The position numbers and the translations under genes are program-made. From assembly GCA_003667245.1 (NCBI GenBank), contig RCNN01000131.1, forward strand, positions 1 to 64,000: 64,000 bases of DNA, in the 5' to 3' direction. The notes beneath the pieces were generated by a model that was not told the DNA's origin, made no database searches, and worked only from the letters and a program-made list of their open reading frames with translations. The first letter of the stretch is position 1. Every line of letters starts with the position of its first letter. This document shows positions 36,343-48,986 of the stretch, piece by piece. The stretch comes from Heterostelium multicystogenum. Taxonomy: Eukaryota > Evosea > Eumycetozoa > Acytosteliales > Acytosteliaceae.

Positions 36343-37710
36343 ATGAGAGTTTTACTCCAAAATGAAAGGAAAAGATTATTCATAATCATAGAAAATATGA
36401 TTAGGATTGGTAGAATTCCAAAACGATTCTATTTTGTTTTGGATCAAGTTTCTCCTAATGTTTTTAATGAAGAAGCTCTCAAACAACATTCAGACAAATT
36501 AAAAGACAATATTCTTTTAAAAGTTCAAGTGAGAGTTTTCAATAATGAAGAAAAAGAAATTAATAATACCGAGAGTCAGTAAATAAATTATTATAGATAT
36601 TAACTTTTTCATTTATTAATCATTTTTATAATGAAGATTTTGAAAAGAATCCATGTTGTTATAGTTAATAAAAATAAGGATGAGATTTGGAATAGGACAA
36701 TAACAAACTCCAAAGCTATTTGTTGGGGAATTTCTGGAGCACCATTTGAGGAGTTCAATTGGTCGTCAAATTATTGTATAGATAAAAATGTGACTCCAAC
36801 AATAGCCATGAGAGAGTCAGAATATTCAAAAAATGAATTTTCAAATGAATCAGTTAATGAAAATAAAGAAATTCAATTAATTAGAAGGTGTACCGAACCA
36901 TTTTCAGGAGTTTCAATAGTCAGTCCAGAAGAAGTTGTCCAAGAATATGGATATATTCAAGATCACCATGTTGGTTATTGGAATAGACCTGACAATCTTA
37001 GAGTTGTAATTAGAAATTCTTACAAAAAGTTAGAAAAACTCAAAACTCCCAAACAACAATTTGATTTTAAATTTGATAAACTCTCACCTAAACCAAATGA
37101 GACCGAAAGTACAACCACAACCACAACTACAACCACAACGACATCTTATAAAAGAAAAGTTGGACAACAACATGACCATCTTGAAAAGAAAAAAACTACC
37201 AACTCACCCAAGTCATCTCTAAGTAAAACTACAGGAGGATTAGTTCAACATCAAAATACTTTTAATACTACATTTACAAATACCAGATCACCAACTTCTA
37301 ACAATCCTTCATACAACATTCATTCTTTTACTCCAACATTATTACCACAAACTCAATATTCCTATGGTGAACAGATATTTAACAATCCATTACCTCAGAA
37401 TATCTCTACAAATCAAGACTTCCAATATCAAACTTTTAATCATTCCTATGGATATTCAGTACCTTCCAATATATATTATCAAACATTACACCCTCCAACA
37501 ATCTATACTCATTTAACAACAATACAATCACCATTACAACTACCAACTCAACCATTTGTAGACTATCATTACCTAAATCAACCTACTCAACCTAACCCTA
37601 CACCATTTTGGACACAAAATCAACCATTTCATTTTAACAACAACAATAATAATAATAATAATAATATTCATCAACATCCTTATTACCAGAATCAACATCC
37701 TCCAAACTAA
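36343..37710 (+). CDS. Orphan family, divergent member D with Gln/Asn/Pro-rich tail
   Basis: Exon 1 is 36343-36578, intron 36579-36647 (GTAAAT...AAAAG), exon 2 36648-37710, 432 residues. It is a distant relative of A-C: IIENMIRIGRIPKRFYFVLD aligns with the N-terminal I-x-x-GG-x-x-x-H-x-x-F block, ILLKVQVRVFNNEEKEINN with the VKVYT-x-EKEAIDN block at the same intron position, IHVVIVNKNKDEIWNR with the next strand block, and DNLRVVIRNSYKKLEKL with the N-x-IRIVIRKYYIQ block. After residue about 235 come a Thr run, a Lys-rich patch and a long tail rich in Gln, Asn, Pro, Tyr and Thr. Opposite strand to A-C. No signal peptide or membrane helix. Function unknown; a disordered tail of this kind suggests protein or RNA assemblies, but that is only inference. 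Confidence 0.62.
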
Positions 37711-37792
37711 GAAATAATACATCATGTAGCAACACTATTTTAAAGAATAAACCAAAAGATTTAATATTACAACTGTCTAAATATTACTTATT

Positions 37793-39430
37793 TTAATTAT
37801 TTATTACAGTATATTCATCTCGGGATCGTTTTCTCTTAATAAAAATGATGGCACCTATTATAAGTGACAAACCTACAAAGCTACCGACGGCGATTCCTGC
37901 TATTTCACCACTATTCAGCTGTTTAGAGCTATTGTCCTCATCTTTTTGGCAAGTTGTCTTGTAGTTTCCTGAAAAAGAACAACCCTGAGTGCCAAGACAA
38001 GTAACCAGACTTTTGAAACTGGTAATAACATCATTCATCTCAACTCTAGTGCTACCATTGCAATATATTGGCTCAGTGTATTGGCTATAAGTCTCATTAG
38101 CAAAGTTTACACTTTTCACCTGAATGCTTGCTGGTCCTGAAGCTATATAGATTGCTGTACCCAAACCAGTTGTTGTTGACATATAGTTCCCGCTAAAAGT
38201 AGAGTTACTGATCATTACTTCGGGTTCGGATCCGCTACCCCCAAATTCAAAGTAGATTCCGCCACCAGCCTGAGCTTGGTTTTCTGAGATAATTGAATCA
38301 GTCATATATAATGAAGCACATTCAATTGCTAGTGCTCCACCTTGCTGAGCAACATTGCCTATACAGTTGGAGTTAGATAGTGTCAGTGATCCTTGACTAA
38401 TAAATACAGCACCTCCATTTCCAGGACTTGTATTTGCTGTAAAATTTGTACTGTCAATAGAGATACAATATCCAGTATATATGATCGGTGAGCCATTTTG
38501 ATTATTGACGAAAGAAGAGCTTGATATGTCAACTGTAACTTGGTTAAAGTTTAACATTCCTCCCTGGTTCCAATTGCTTGATTTAATGATATTTGAATCT
38601 AAACAAAGTTGACTGATGCTAACAGTATCTGATTGTGATGTACCACTGATATCCAGCAAATGAATCGATGCAGTATTTGATGTAATGTTTACATTGTTTA
38701 AAGTAAGAGATGTAATATTACTAGAAACAATGGTATCACCATGGTTACCAGTGAAGTTTGATGATTCTATTTCGAGGTGAGTGCTTGGCGAAGGTGAGCA
38801 TATGACAGCACCTTTACTTTCATTGGTAAATGAATTAAGGGAAGCAATGTTTGAATTAAAAACTGAGTTGGTGATTTGGATGAAAGTAGCTGGGCTATTC
38901 GCATAGATAACACCGCCATAAGCGGCACTATTATCAAGGCATAGTACATTGTCTAAAGTTAAATTTGTAGTAGATACTGAGGTGTTTACAAAGATAACTC
39001 CACCATAAGATATATTATCTCTATTTTCGAAACCTGTTCCTTTAAGAAATCTTAGATTCTGCAAGATTAAGATTGTGTATCCTTGGTTTTGAGAGCTATC
39101 TTGTATCTGAAAGAAATTTCCATTCATGTTCAAGTCGATAGTTGCTAAACTTATAGTGTCACCTAGTATCGTCACGTTCCTGTTGATTAAAGGTATATTT
39201 GTGTTGTTCTGTCCTGTATAGGTTGAATTGCCTAATATCAATATAACATCGTTTGACTCACTCGAGGAGAGAGCAGTCAATATATCAGGACATGGTGTAC
39301 TTGGTGAAACACCACATGGTAGAGTATAGTTTGCATCTGGTTTGACAAATATGGTAACTGATTGAGACGAACAAAATCCAACAACCCAAATGAATGATAT
39401 TATAATAATACTACATAAATATCTATACAT
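37793..39430 (-). CDS. Single-pass beta-helix surface protein
   Basis: An intact single-exon protein of 545 residues. Signal peptide 1-23 (YLCSIIIISFIWVVGFCSSQ). The ectodomain, about 480 residues, is made of Pmp-like/right-handed beta-helix repeats with GG[AV]I/L and F-x-x-N motifs (GGVIYANSPATFIQITNSVF, GGAVFISQGSLTLSNSNC, GGALAIECASLYMTDS, GGGIYFEF) and many N-glycosylation sequons. Four cysteines lie close to the membrane. A transmembrane helix (IAGIAVGSFVGLSLIIGAII) sits near 510-530 and is followed by a short basic cytoplasmic tail (KRKRSRDEYTVINN). This is a type I membrane protein of the dictyostelid cell surface, probably adhesive or receptor-like; the ligand is unknown. The related gene at 23154-24987 lacks the helix and is frame-broken. 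Confidence 0.82.
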   Translation of the reverse strand: MYRYLCSIIIISFIWVVGFCSSQSVTIFVKPDANYTLPCGVSPSTPCPDILTALSSSESNDVILILGNSTYTGQNNTNIPLINRNVTILGDTISLATIDLNMNGNFFQIQDSSQNQGYTILILQNLRFLKGTGFENRDNISYGGVIFVNTSVSTTNLTLDNVLCLDNSAAYGGVIYANSPATFIQITNSVFNSNIASLNSFTNESKGAVICSPSPSTHLEIESSNFTGNHGDTIVSSNITSLTLNNVNITSNTASIHLLDISGTSQSDTVSISQLCLDSNIIKSSNWNQGGMLNFNQVTVDISSSSFVNNQNGSPIIYTGYCISIDSTNFTANTSPGNGGAVFISQGSLTLSNSNCIGNVAQQGGALAIECASLYMTDSIISENQAQAGGGIYFEFGGSGSEPEVMISNSTFSGNYMSTTTGLGTAIYIASGPASIQVKSVNFANETYSQYTEPIYCNGSTRVEMNDVITSFKSLVTCLGTQGCSFSGNYKTTCQKDEDNSSKQLNSGEIAGIAVGSFVGLSLIIGAIIFIKRKRSRDEYTVINN

Positions 39431-39757
39431 ATTGATATATAGTTTAATTAAATAACTTTTTGTAATATGAAATTACAGGGTGAAAAGTCAAGTGATAAAT
39501 ATTGGTCTGATTTAAGATTTATTAAAATATCTAGATATTTCAATTTTAAAATTTTCATTCAATCTAGATTTGTTTATTTGGGACACAATGTATTATTAAA
39601 CTAATATTGTAGAAACAATAACTTTCATTGTTATATTCCTCAATCTTTTAAATCAAGTTTGACATATCTCTGTGGACAAGGTAGATATGACACTTATGTT
39701 AAAAAAATCGTAACAAACACAATCCTCATAGAGAATAAATTGATTTAACTATTTTAT

Positions 39758-40718
39758 TTAACAAATTGCAATTTTTTGATGTTTTCCCAAGATGTACATT
39801 GGATAGTTAGTATGAGTCTGAGGATGATAATAATTTTCACATTTGGTAAATGAAAACTTGGAAATTTTGTTGATGATATGGCCAATAGAATATTTAGGTT
39901 CCACCTCAATGTTGGTATTTACTATACTAAAAGACTTTAAGTTTGATGGTAAGTACCTTGGTTTTCTATTGGCATTATTTGTTTTCAAAGAGATCTTAGC
40001 CAAGTCGACTTTTCTTTTTAGTGTTTGAGAAGGAATGTAAAGTGGAAGAGTAGGTGGAGGTAAGGGTGGTTGAGGATCGTATAGTCTTCTTATTGATGGA
40101 ATTTTCTTTGGAGCTCTAATTTGTATATAGAAATTCCTTAGTGCTACACGAATCAAATTAATGTTTGGTGTAGGAATGAATTCAGAGTTTTCCAAAATGG
40201 TGACTTGCTCATATTTTAGATCCAGATGCTTTTGTCTGACTCTACCAGGTTCTCTCGGTTGAGTTGGGTATTCAATCTCATTGAGGATCCTTCTAGGTCC
40301 TTTAGAGTTTCTAAAAAGAGCAGTGACATAAGATAGAGATATTCTCCTATGAAAAGGTGAATTCAATATGTTCACTCTAAACTCTTTGGAGTTACCTGTC
40401 TTGGAGAAAGTACTCGAACCAATTTTTCTTATCCACTTTTTAGGAACATCTCGCTCTTGTTCACTGTTATAGAATAAAATAATTCCAATGAAGGAATCGT
40501 TTTCTATTTAATTAAAGAGAAATATTAAAAACAATGCTTTATTATTTTATTTTAGGTGACTTACCCAAGTTATTGTTGGCATCTGCTTCGTTTGTGTAGA
40601 TTTTTACAACGTGAGAGGAACCATCAGTGAATTCTATTTTAAAGTGACTATGTATTCCACCTTGATCAATCTGATCAAAAATGTAGTTTCCTTTTATCCT
40701 AAGATGAGCATCATCCAT
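39758..40718 (-). CDS. Orphan family, member C
   Basis: Exon 1 is 40718-40565 (154 bases, same size as in A and B), intron 40564-40504 (GTAAGT...ATAG), exon 2 40503-39758, 299 residues. An upstream in-frame ATG at 40727 exists; I chose 40718 (MDDAHLRIKGNYIF) because A and B start at the same place (MEDI-x-x-[KR]IK). Shared blocks are HSHFKIEF, VVKIYTNEADANNNL, FIGIILFYNSEQERD, KKWIRKIG, SKTGNSKEFRV, ILNEIEYPTQPREP, FIPTPNINLIRVALRNFYIQ. The tail is shorter than in A and not Asn-rich. Intact. A and C have the most similar domain text, so they are likely the founding pair of the cluster. Confidence 0.73.
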
Positions 40719-43700
40719 ATTGTACACAATAGATTAAATGTAAAGTTGATTAAATTTAGAATAACAAAATAAAATATATTTATCTCTAATACAATTGTTT
40801 ATCTAAACTGATTCTATTTATATGTATACTATTAAACTTAAGAATTTAATTTCATCAAATACAAATAGTACAAGTGGTAATTGTTGTAAAACGATTAGAT
40901 GACGATGCTTAAATTTAGATTGTTATAAGAAAGATAAAACAAGTATACGATATATAATTATTTGATGGAAGATAAATTTTCAACAAAAGTTACTACATTT
41001 GATCATTGGAACTATAAACATCATTGTTGCTCATTTTCTCTAGAGAAAAAGCACTAGTGAAACTCTTTTGATTTAGGCTGCTATTATATATAAATATGAG
41101 TCACCAACAAGCATCATTGGTGGTGGATCCACTAATGGGAGTTGACAAACGCTTTGTACATATTGGTAATGAATACATTGCTCTGAAGTTATATTTAGGA
41201 GCAAAGCAAATAAAGATGATGAATATGGGTGATAGAGATTAATCGGTTGGATGTAGTGAGTGCTATTATAGAGCAAATCACTATTGTGGTTTAAATTAAA
41301 TCAACACAAGTTGTAACTACTTTCCAAATCAATATTATTGATTAAACTTTACAATGTTGATAGTATAGACAATCCAATCAAGCTTTTCTGATTTTGATTT
41401 ACATGATTGAGATTGTTTTATGATTTAACTTTAAACTAGTGGTTAGTGTTTGATTGCGGTGTTTCTTCACACATCTTCAAGTTGGATCTGGTTGATTGAT
41501 GAATGAATAATTTAATAATTGTAATTTTGAAGGTGATTGAGATATGTTAATTCTTGAAGAAGAAAGTAATTGATTGACTTATTGCTTGATTGATTTTGAA
41601 TTTCACTGGATATCTTACCAACTAAATGAAACCGACCAAAACACAAGAAAGATCAAATAATTGAATACTCATTATTTTTAGCTTTTGTTTTCTAAACTAA
41701 ATTACAATCAAGTTTAAAACCATCGGTTTGTTGATTGATTGCCCCTACATTTCTTTTGTTGTTTTCTCCCCTCCAAATTTTTCTTTCTTTTATTTTATGT
41801 TTGCAAATTATGTTAGCTTATACATTTTTCTGATTGGATGGTGTAGTATTTCAGCAGGAAACTTTTGCCAGTTCAACCAAGCTATTGATTTGATGGTTGC
41901 TAATTTTTGATTTTTTTCTAGTGTTTTTTTTCTCCAAATCACTGATATGTACATCAACAAAATAAGTGTTGTAGTTGTCAAAATCCAACAAGTCACCTTA
42001 TTTGGAAAGTTCAAAAACTGTTAATTTTTTTCTTTCTGGTGGAATGCTGATACTCCTATTTCAATGAGTAAGAATGTAGCAAAGAAAACTAATTTTTTGA
42101 TTCAGCTCAATATTTTGTTTGGTTTGGAAAGGGTCGATGCAACCACTAAACATCATAGCATGATAAAATCCTCCAAACCAATTTATACATTTATTTTATT
42201 TTATTCTCTTCAATTATTTATCTCTCACCATAATCACTGAACCAGTGTTCCTATCCTATTATTTATTATTATCTTTTTAAATTCAATTGTTGTTGTAGAT
42301 CAATCATATTAATTATAATTAAATTAACACAGTTGATTATATCAAATATCTATTGAAATTAATAATAAATAATATTGTTGGAACGATATACAATCAAACT
42401 TGATGATTTAAGATCATTGTCATAATATATAATGGTACTTATAAATCTAAGTTATACATTTTCACCCTATTTCAATAATTAAAAATTCACACTAATAATA
42501 TAAATATATATTTTCACATATAATATAAATTATATCTCTTTTTTTAATTAAGAATAATACTACTTCTTGTTTAATATTATTAAATATCCAATAATAATAT
42601 ATGATGTTCTTATTTTGTGTGAAAAATACATAATCTCTCCAATTGAAGCTAATGGCTCCATTACAGAGCCAAAATCTGAAAAAGAAGTTTAATATCTTTG
42701 ATTTCAATCTATCTTTTATTAAATCTATTATAATGATAGTATTGATTCTTGTCGTTATAAACCAATAGTAAGGAGTTGTAATCAAATTAAATAACAGAAT
42801 TGTCATTGACATTATCAATAATGGCTTTTACTAATTTTAAAGCTAAAGAAGGTGATATCCAGTATATGTTGTTTAAAATTGAGAAAGTTCTCTTTACTCT
42901 TTTACTATTGTATTCATTAATTATAGATGATCTATTCAATATATTATAAATTAAAAATACTGTACTTTTCTCAAATAGTTCCTTTTTGATGTTTGTAACA
43001 AAAGGATGTTGTTGATCAACATCACTATTGGTTTTATCTCTATGTAATTTATTATCCACCTATCACAATGTTAAAATATTCAATATAGATAAAGTAAGTA
43101 CCTATAGGATAATGTTATGAAACTAAAATCTTACTTACAAACATTGATAGTGGATCCCAAGATCCAAGATAAATCTAAAGATTGGTATTTGGCACTTCCA
43201 ATTGAAGAAATTGTTCACTCTTATGATAGAAGTGTGCCTAGTAGAAGAGAAAAGAATGTCTAAGGAACTTTAAGAATTTTGATGGGTATTATAGACACCA
43301 GAGAGAATGGACTTCTTAAACACTTCTAGATGATTCATTAAAATCGATGAATACAATCTTCAATTATTTATAATTATAATTATATAATGTATATATAACA
43401 ATAAGGATATACTCAAATCATCCATCTCTCATCAAAGAACTCTTATTCTTCAAGATATTTAGCTCAATCTTTGTAATACTGTAATTCTGTAAGAATACTC
43501 TTTATACAATTATCACTGTATTGAGAATCTATTATTAGTCTATAGGAACATACAGGATATAGGTTATATTTCTGATCAAGACAGGAAATTTATAGAAATA
43601 TTCTTTAATCAAATTGTTCAATTCCTGTCCAATATTTAAATTGGCAAAAGTATTACCATTTGAATTAGTTGTAATCCAATGGATAGGTTAGTTCCTTTAA

Positions 43701-44722
43701 ATCTAGGTCCAATTCTTATCTTGTGGTATTGATTATCTATATAAATTCAAAATTCATTAAAGTTGGTTCCAATTAATCTAGATAGCTTCAACCTCCTGTG
43801 TAGATTGAGTCTCCCCTTTTAAAATAATTTGATAAATGCATTTGGATAGCTACCTACATAGAAAAAGTATTAGTTACATAAAACAATTTCTAATCATGTC
43901 TTGTGATCATTGTTTACAATATATATTAATATTCTTTATTTTTTATAAATAAATTAATACAAAAGACCCTATCTATACATTAATCAATTACTATATAATA
44001 TTGTTGTGTTTTATTTGTAATATTTCAAATATAACATTACAAATAACAAATTTTAAATGATTGACTTCCAGATAAACAAGATAACCAAGATAAACAAGAT
44101 ATACACACCAAATGAGATTACTACTTTAATAATATCATTATGTATGATAACTATTATTTGTTATTAGTAGTTAGATAATTATATAACTACACCCAAACTA
44201 TATGCAATGAAGTCTCACATGACCATAAAAGTTAACAGGTTTAAAAGCAACGGTCACACTTTCAAATGTAAAAATTCAAAAAAACCAAAAAAAAACCATT
44301 TATTATTACTTATTATTTCTATTGGAATATTAAAATAGTCTATCATTCATTTGATTGTTTTTAACTCCTATTAAGTTAAATATTATTCATATTAATATTA
44401 TAATTATTATTATTAGCTAGTACTAAATCATTGCATTGTGTGTTGATTGATTGCTTGGAACAACTAGCTTTATTTGCATCACACAACAACAATCTTTTTA
44501 TTTTTAAGCTTTTAGTTTCATTGTTGCACATTGCACTTGCACATTCATTGCTTATTGTTAATTGCTAATTGCTTATTGTTAATTGTTAAGATTTGAATGT
44601 AGATAGATATTTTGTATATAGAATACTATTATAGAATAGAATAGATATAGAATAGAATCGAATAGAATATTTATAATTAAACAAATCAAAAGAACGAAAT
44701 AGCTTTTAAAACAAGGTAAGGT
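40719..44722. other. Long AT-rich gap
   Basis: 4 kb with no gene I can support. The best candidate is a minus-strand open frame at 43059-42787 (VDNKLHRDKTNSDVDQQHPF onward, ending NDNSVI) preceded by GTGATAG, a plausible splice acceptor; an upstream block WDPLSMF could be its previous exon. No family is recognised. The last 300 bases before 44723 should be promoter and 5' UTR of the LENG8-like gene. Confidence 0.35.
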
Positions 44723-47239
44723 ATGTATAACAGCGTTGAGAATAGCCAGACAACAACGGCAACAGCAACAACAGCAGCAATGAATGCATCAAGTCAACAG
44801 CAGCAGCAACAATCATCACCTAGTATGCCAAATATGATGGATGCGAATGCAATGGCCACCTATTGGGCAAATCTACATCAACAACAAATGCAACAGTTAA
44901 ACAATAGTAGCAATGAGCAACAACAACAACAGCAAACAAATAACAACCAACAAATGAACAATATGAATATGAATACACAACAAATCGACCCAAATTACTA
45001 TTATCAGTATTACTATATGCAAAATCCACAAGCATACTATCAGTATTATAATCAGTTGACACCACAGCAACAACAACAGATGAACAATATGACTATGAAT
45101 ATGAATATGAATAATAACATGAGCATGAATAAACTATAATAATACCAATCAACAACTAATGTATAACTATAACTATGATAGTCAGCAATCACAACAACAA
45201 CAATCACAACAACAGCAGCAGCAATCACAGCAACAACAACAACAACAACAACAGCAAACACAACAACAACAACAAACACAAAATCAACCAATAAAATTCA
45301 CAATGGTACCAAATAAATCGAATACCATTGTGCCGCCACCTGTGTTCAAACCAAAATCTAAAAAATCAGATACAAACAACCCAAGTTCTACGATGGAGGT
45401 TCAGCAATTGATGTTACAGAAGCTGCAGTACCAGCAGTATCAGAACGCTTCGCAAAGCCAGGCTCCTCAACAGATGGCTCCTCAGCAGATGACCATGGCA
45501 CAGAAAATTCAACAATCTCAAGCATATCAACAACAGCAAAATCAACAGCAGCAACCATTCCAATCGATCACTCAGCAACAGTCCTATCAGAACAATCATT
45601 ATAAAGCAAACAGTAACACCTCAAACAATCAACAACAACAACAACAATCAATAGCTACAGCTAACAAACCATCACCAGCCGAACAGAAAAAGTTTTTGGA
45701 GAGTTTAAATAAATATGTAAGTAAATCACTGGAGAGATGCCCGAAGGAGGATTTAGACGAAATTCAAAAAAAGATCAAGGATACAATCAACGAAGCCAAG
45801 AAAAGACCAGACTTTTATTCAATCAACTGGGACACAGAGCCAATAATAGTTTTGTAAGTACACTCTTGGTACACTCAATCTCATCTAACCATCGCCATAA
45901 CAAACAGAGACAAATGGAATGTACTGAAGGATAATATAATTCCACTTTCGACAAAGAACAAACAGACAAGCAACGCCACCAGCAAGAAGAGAAAAAATGT
46001 GTATGTATAGAATTCCGAATGATCGCTCGCAATGTCATTGTTATTGACTTGTGATTCTCTAGAACCACCGAGTTTAATGATACACAAAACAATATAAATA
46101 AGAGAAATCAGAGATTCGGTGTATTCGCAGCTGCATCTGCCTCGAGCTATTCATCGTCAAGCTATGGACAACAGCAGTCACAGTCGTTTACAGAGAGTGG
46201 CGATTTGGATTGGGACTCGATGACAATTAAGGGTACAAGCACAGATCTCGAAAAACCATATCTCAGACTGACGTCAGCACCGGATCCATCGACAGTAAGA
46301 CCGGAATCAACGCTTAGAAAAACATTCGATCATCTTAAAAGACACTGGAAAGAAAAGCAGGACTATACCTACATCTGCGAACAATTCAGATCGATGAGAC
46401 AAGACATGAGAGTACAAAATATAAAGAATCAATTTTCAATCGATGTTTACGAAGCACACGCAAGATTAGCAATGGAAAATGTAAGTTAGACATACATGTG
46501 CATGATATAAGATTGTTTGCTGAAGCTAACTATACAATAATTTTCAGGGAGATTTAGGACAATTCAATCAGTGTCAGACTCAACTTTTTGAGCTGTACAA
46601 ACTTCCAGGCAACAAAGGTAAAGTAGCAGAGTTTTTCGCCTATAGAATACTTTATTGTATATTCCAGAATAATAGTACAGGTAAGTTGTCAACCACTCTG
46701 ACTCTTTGGTCAAATTCAGTAGACTGAATATTAATTTTGCTTGGCCACTAGATATGACAAAAACATTTTCAGAGTTGACAGAGGAGTTGGCATCAGAGGA
46801 ATGCGTTAAGTACGCACTGAAAATCAGAGCAGCTTTCTACGATAACAACTTTGTGCGATACTTTAAGTTATGTGAGAACACCTTCAATATGGAGAACTAT
46901 ATATTAGACAAGATTACACCGAGAATTAGAATAACTGCACTTCAAGTTATGACTAAAGCGTAGGTTAACCATCACATTGATTCACCCCATCTGTACATTG
47001 GCATATCTAACATTCACCTATTGTTTCGACAACACTACAGAATTAGACCGACTATATTATTGGAGCAAATCACACCGTTGGGATTTGCCAATGATAAAGA
47101 GGCCCGTGAGTATTTAGATAAACATTCATTTAAATTTACTGATAAGAACAAGACTGAATTTGATACCAAGTTGAATCATCCCATTGCAATGAAGATGGAA
47201 CAACCTGTTATCAATGTAATTACCAATGATAAATTTTAA
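44723..47239 (+). CDS. LENG8/Thp3-like SAC3/GANP-domain protein
   Basis: LENG8/Thp3 proteins belong to the SAC3/GANP (PCI-type) group that links transcription, splicing and mRNA export in the nucleus. Exons: 44723-45853, 45908-46000, 46063-46480, 46548-46680, 46752-46959, 47041-47239, all with matching phases; about 727 residues. The N-terminal 380 residues are Gln/Asn/Met-rich. Conserved text starts at [20 protein letters not shown], then [89 protein letters not shown], close to animal LENG8 in order. One frame change is needed near 45130 in a low-complexity AAT/ATG stretch (drop one A from AATAAAC), probably a sequencing error as the rest is intact. Confidence 0.85.
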
Positions 47240-47670
47240 TCGCGACCCAAATAATAATAATAAATAAATATTCGCAATAATATAATAATCCTGATTATAT
47301 ATTGATGGGGGGGCAACATGATGATCATCATCATTTACTTGGATTATCAGGTTGATATAACATCATGACCACAAAAGAATAATCATTAATTATGATTTAT
47401 CAATCGTCATCTTGGGAACTGTAAAAACATTTTTGCAAATAAAACGATCAAAAACAAAAAAAAAAGGAACCAGGTCACAATTAAAAAAAAACTGTTTTTT
47501 AAAAAGTTATAGTATGCTTGCATGCAAAAATACAACTTTAGAAACAGGGACATCCTTATTTATAAAGTTTTAAAAGCTATTTTTTATTTATTTATTTATA
47601 TATATCATTATTATATATTTAATTACGTAGTTAATATATAATACAACGGTATAGAAAAAACACACATTTT

Positions 47671-47713
<43 letters not shown>

Positions 47714-48986
47714 TAAAAGGAAAACCAACACACACAATACAACCCACATATAAATATACAACGCAAAGTAATTCACCCTCACCAACAACAACAACAAATA
47801 ACCTCAACTCAAAAATAAAATAACACCGATAATAAATAATATAATTATAACAGGCAGTACTAGTACCTCAACACACATTTGAAATTGAATACACCATTCA
47901 CAAATACATATTAATAATAAACAGTCACTCACACAGACATACACACACACCATACATACAGTAATAATCATCATTTGAAAGTTAGAATCTAATTAACTAC
48001 TGCAGCAAATAAGATAGAATAAAATAGCAGCATAGCAAACAATTACATCTACTACCTACTACACCCACATTAAAGTAGCAGCAGGTATAGCAGTTCTAGG
48101 AGTTACTATTAGTAGTTAATAATAACACAATTGTTAGAATTTATATATTTATACAAATTTGTTAGGATAAGAAGGAAAGGTTGGTTTGGTGGTTGACTAC
48201 TCCTACTACTACTACACTCCCTACTATCTTCTATCCTTACACTATCAAGCACAACAGCAACAACAACAACAACAGTAGCAGCAAGTGAAAAAAGTCAGTC
48301 GTTTTAATTAATGTCATAATTATAGTTATAGTCAAAATATCAAAACAAGACCAATATTATAAAGATTATATATTTCAAGAATATTTATTTAGTCAATTCA
48401 AGCTAAACAAATACTCTTATCCAATTCATCCCTGCTAGTTATAAAGCATTGATTGTTAAGACCACCACAGTTTCAGCAAACTAACCAAACAGCAAGAATA
48501 GTTGATAACAATCCACTTTTTAGAAGGAATCAATAATCCATCATTATTATTTGGTTTAAATATTTGATTTAAAGAATATTTATAAATTAATATATTTATC
48601 AATAGTATATATTTAAGTAATAGTAATAGATTCGTATCATTAGTAATCAATATTTAGCAGGCAGACATTCAATCAAATAGCCACATAGTATATATCTAAC
48701 TTTTCAATTCAATTTCTATTGTAACATCTATAAATGTATCATACCCAATATTAAGTTGCTTCATAATTATTATAGCAATCATATTAATATCATATTTATT
48801 ATCTATAAATCTATCTTTTTTAAATTAATAGTATCAACATCATCTGAGAATTAATTACATAATAATAACAATAATAAGAATAAGAATAATATTTAAGTCT
48901 AGATACATTTTAATTCAAGTTTTTAATAGTTAGATCGGTTACAATCAATCAAATAGAGATTTTTATATAAATAACAACACTTACAC
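47240..48986. other. Intergenic with long 5' leader features
   Basis: 1.75 kb without a gene. It includes a T/A tetranucleotide tract, CA-rich DNA at 47730-47960 and CAA/CAG triplets at 48255-48285. The right part probably serves the DHHC gene as promoter and 5' UTR. Confidence 0.4.
47670..47714. repeat. (ATTT)n microsatellite
   Basis: About eleven perfect copies of the tetranucleotide ATTT in AT-rich intergenic DNA. Confidence 0.9.

Noticed and set aside
45052..45291. Minus-strand frame rich in Val/Ala/Phe
   Set aside because: It is the antisense shadow of the poly-Gln/Asn coding stretch of the LENG8-like gene.
47240..48986. CRISPR-like or tandem array
   Set aside because: Only simple ATTT and CAA/CAG repeats are present; there are no spaced identical repeats, and the genome is eukaryotic.
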